This document shows positions 33,743 to 34,580 of a stretch of 34,580 nt of DNA, in pieces. How positions within the stretch are numbered: the first letter of the stretch is position 1; each line of letters opens with the position of its first letter. Origin of the DNA: Bacilli bacterium. GTDB lineage: Bacteria > Bacillota_I > Bacilli_A > RF39 > UBA660. The notes under the pieces are model-generated. The model had not been told where the DNA came from, made no database searches, and was given only the letters and a program-made list of their open reading frames with translations. The stretch spans positions 1 to 34,580 of the forward strand of contig JAAWGF010000017.1 of the NCBI GenBank assembly GCA_022795155.1. Direction: 5' to 3'. A program made the translations under genes and the position numbers.

Positions 33743-34271
33743 AATTGATTTTCCTGTTTTAGATGTAAAAATGATACCTATTGATAAAGTAGTTGCTAAT
33801 GATTATAATCCTAATAAAGTTGCGAAACCAGAATTACGTTTGTTGAAGCATTCAATTGAGAAAGATGGATATACACAGCCTATTGTTGCATATTATGATA
33901 AAAAGAGTGATTTATATATAATTGTTGATGGTTTTCATCGTTATAGATGCGCCAAAGAGTTTTTTAATTTAAAATTGATTCCAATTGTTGAGATAAAAAA
34001 AGATATTAGTAATCGAATGGCTTCGACGATACGTCATAATCGAGCACGCGGTACGCATCAAATTAAAGATATGAGTAAGATAGTTAAAGATTTATCGGAA
34101 ACTGGTTGGAGTGATGAGAGAATTTGTCGTGAACTTGGAATGGAACTTGACGAGGTTATTAGGCTTAAACAAATTACAGGTTTAAAAGAAGCATTTCAAA
34201 ATCATGATTTTAGTAAATCTTGGAAAGAATTTGAGGCTAAATATTATAGTGATGAAAAAAAAGATGTCTAG
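33735..34271 (+). CDS. ParB-like nuclease-domain protein (IbrB-like)
   Basis: This 178-residue protein has an N-terminal ParB/Srx-type domain. IDKVVANDYNPNKVAKPEL, LLKHSIEKDGYTQPIVAY, VDGFHRYRCAKE and STIRHNRARGTHQ follow the ParB box order, with GFHRYR in place of GERRYR. A short helical C-terminus contains an HTH-like segment (WSDERICRELGMELDEVIRL). It is not a chromosome-partition ParB: it is shorter, lacks a ParA partner and sits with an IbrA-like gene. ParB-fold proteins can bind CTP or act as nucleases. It overlaps the GNAT-like gene by 8 bases and ends the operon. Confidence 0.88.
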   Translation: MSKIDFPVLDVKMIPIDKVVANDYNPNKVAKPELRLLKHSIEKDGYTQPIVAYYDKKSDLYIIVDGFHRYRCAKEFFNLKLIPIVEIKKDISNRMASTIRHNRARGTHQIKDMSKIVKDLSETGWSDERICRELGMELDEVIRLKQITGLKEAFQNHDFSKSWKEFEAKYYSDEKKDV

Positions 34272-34297
34272 ATTTGAATTTATATTCAAATTTTTTT
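34272..34297 (+). terminator. Terminator of the ibrAB-like operon
   Basis: ATTTGAAT (34272-34279) and ATTCAAAT (34284-34291) form a stem with a TTAT-type loop, followed by seven T residues. Confidence 0.8.
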
Positions 34298-34397
34298 GTT
34301 AATTAAATTATATAATTTATATAATTTAAAGAAATTTTCCTCATTTAAAAGGATTTTTAATATTTTTGAAAAATACTTATAATAGGAGGTATTAAAA

Positions 34398-34580
34398 ATG
34401 ATCGAAATAAAAGAAAAAAAGTTAGTTCCGATAAGATGTGATAAGGTCTTTAAAAAAATGTGGGGAGATCCTGATAATATAAATCGTTTATCAGCTTTAT
34501 ATCAGCTTTACTCAGTATTATTTTAAAAATTACCTATGAAAAGATAAAAGGTAATGTTGAAATTATCGAATCTGAAAAAA
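34398..34580 (+). pseudogene. PD-(D/E)XK nuclease-family (transposase-like) gene, frameshifted and cut by window end
   Basis: ATG 34398 follows AGGAGGT. The product begins MIEIKEKKLVPIRCDKVFKK and then MWGDPDNINRLSAL, the usual N-terminus of PDDEXK-type Rpn/YhgA-like proteins, which are often labelled putative transposases. The frame then ends at TAA 34524. An 11-bp tandem duplication (34489-34510) shifts the frame. Without it the sequence would continue as LSIILKITYEKIKGNVEIIE, in good agreement with the family. The C-terminal part lies outside the window. Confidence 0.65.
34489..34510 (+). repeat. Perfect 11-bp tandem duplication
   Basis: TATCAGCTTTA occurs twice in direct succession (34489-34499, 34500-34510). 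It interrupts the PD-(D/E)XK gene by a frameshift and looks like a recent slippage event. Confidence 0.9.

Noticed and set aside
33735-34271. Chromosome-partition ParB
   Set aside because: It is short, has no ParA neighbour, carries GFHRYR in place of the usual ParB motif and pairs with a DUF3440 gene, so IbrB-like fits better.

Overview
The window is strongly AT-rich, uses the standard code (TGG for Trp, TGA as a stop) and has AGGAGGTGA-type ribosome binding sites. It carries Firmicutes-type housekeeping genes (cysS, mraY, pyk, polA, dusB, lysS, ackA, nrnA) and a Spo0A response regulator. This fits a low-GC member of the Bacilli, probably an uncultured gut lineage near Erysipelotrichales/RF39. 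The placement is inference from gene content, not a database match.

Left part (1-7 kb): an integrated mobilizable element and its decaying cargo. A large serine recombinase is followed by a structured intergenic stretch (candidate oriT), a small unknown protein and a MobV relaxase. Next comes an unrecognised 331-residue cargo protein. The last part of the relaxase gene and its downstream sequence then appear again as a degraded second copy at 5299-5565, so the cargo sits between two copies of the mob end. Beyond lie a flavin-binding-like (PPOX) protein, a broken CPBP protease gene and a remnant of an XRE regulator.

7-10 kb: a leftward two-gene operon encodes a Ppx/GppA-like actin-fold protein and a PurA/PurZ-like protein, the second broken by an apparent one-base frameshift. 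Two copies of a perfect 14-bp inverted repeat lie upstream of it. A divergent RHH-like regulator gene follows, then a 22-residue hydrophobic peptide gene with a convergent antisense RNA, which looks like a type I toxin-antitoxin locus. A second such locus lies at 20.27-20.50 kb.

10-31 kb: ordinary chromosome. It holds cysS, mraY, a lipoprotein, a protein with a degenerate J-like domain, pyk (reverse strand), polA, a cation efflux protein, an HD hydrolase, an SDR oxidoreductase, a dusB-RDD-lysS run, ackA-nrnA, a pilin-like exported protein, and spo0A with tandem 0A boxes upstream. A patch of gene debris (ygjV and DHH phosphoesterase fragments) separates lysS from ackA.

31.9-34.6 kb: an operon of three overlapping genes, an IbrA-like PAPS-reductase-fold protein, a GNAT-like protein and an IbrB-like ParB-domain protein, starts behind a perfect palindrome. 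The window ends in a PD-(D/E)XK nuclease-family gene frameshifted by an 11-bp tandem duplication.

At least seven genes carry visible lesions, mostly in accessory regions. This points to active gene decay, or in part to homopolymer errors in the assembly.
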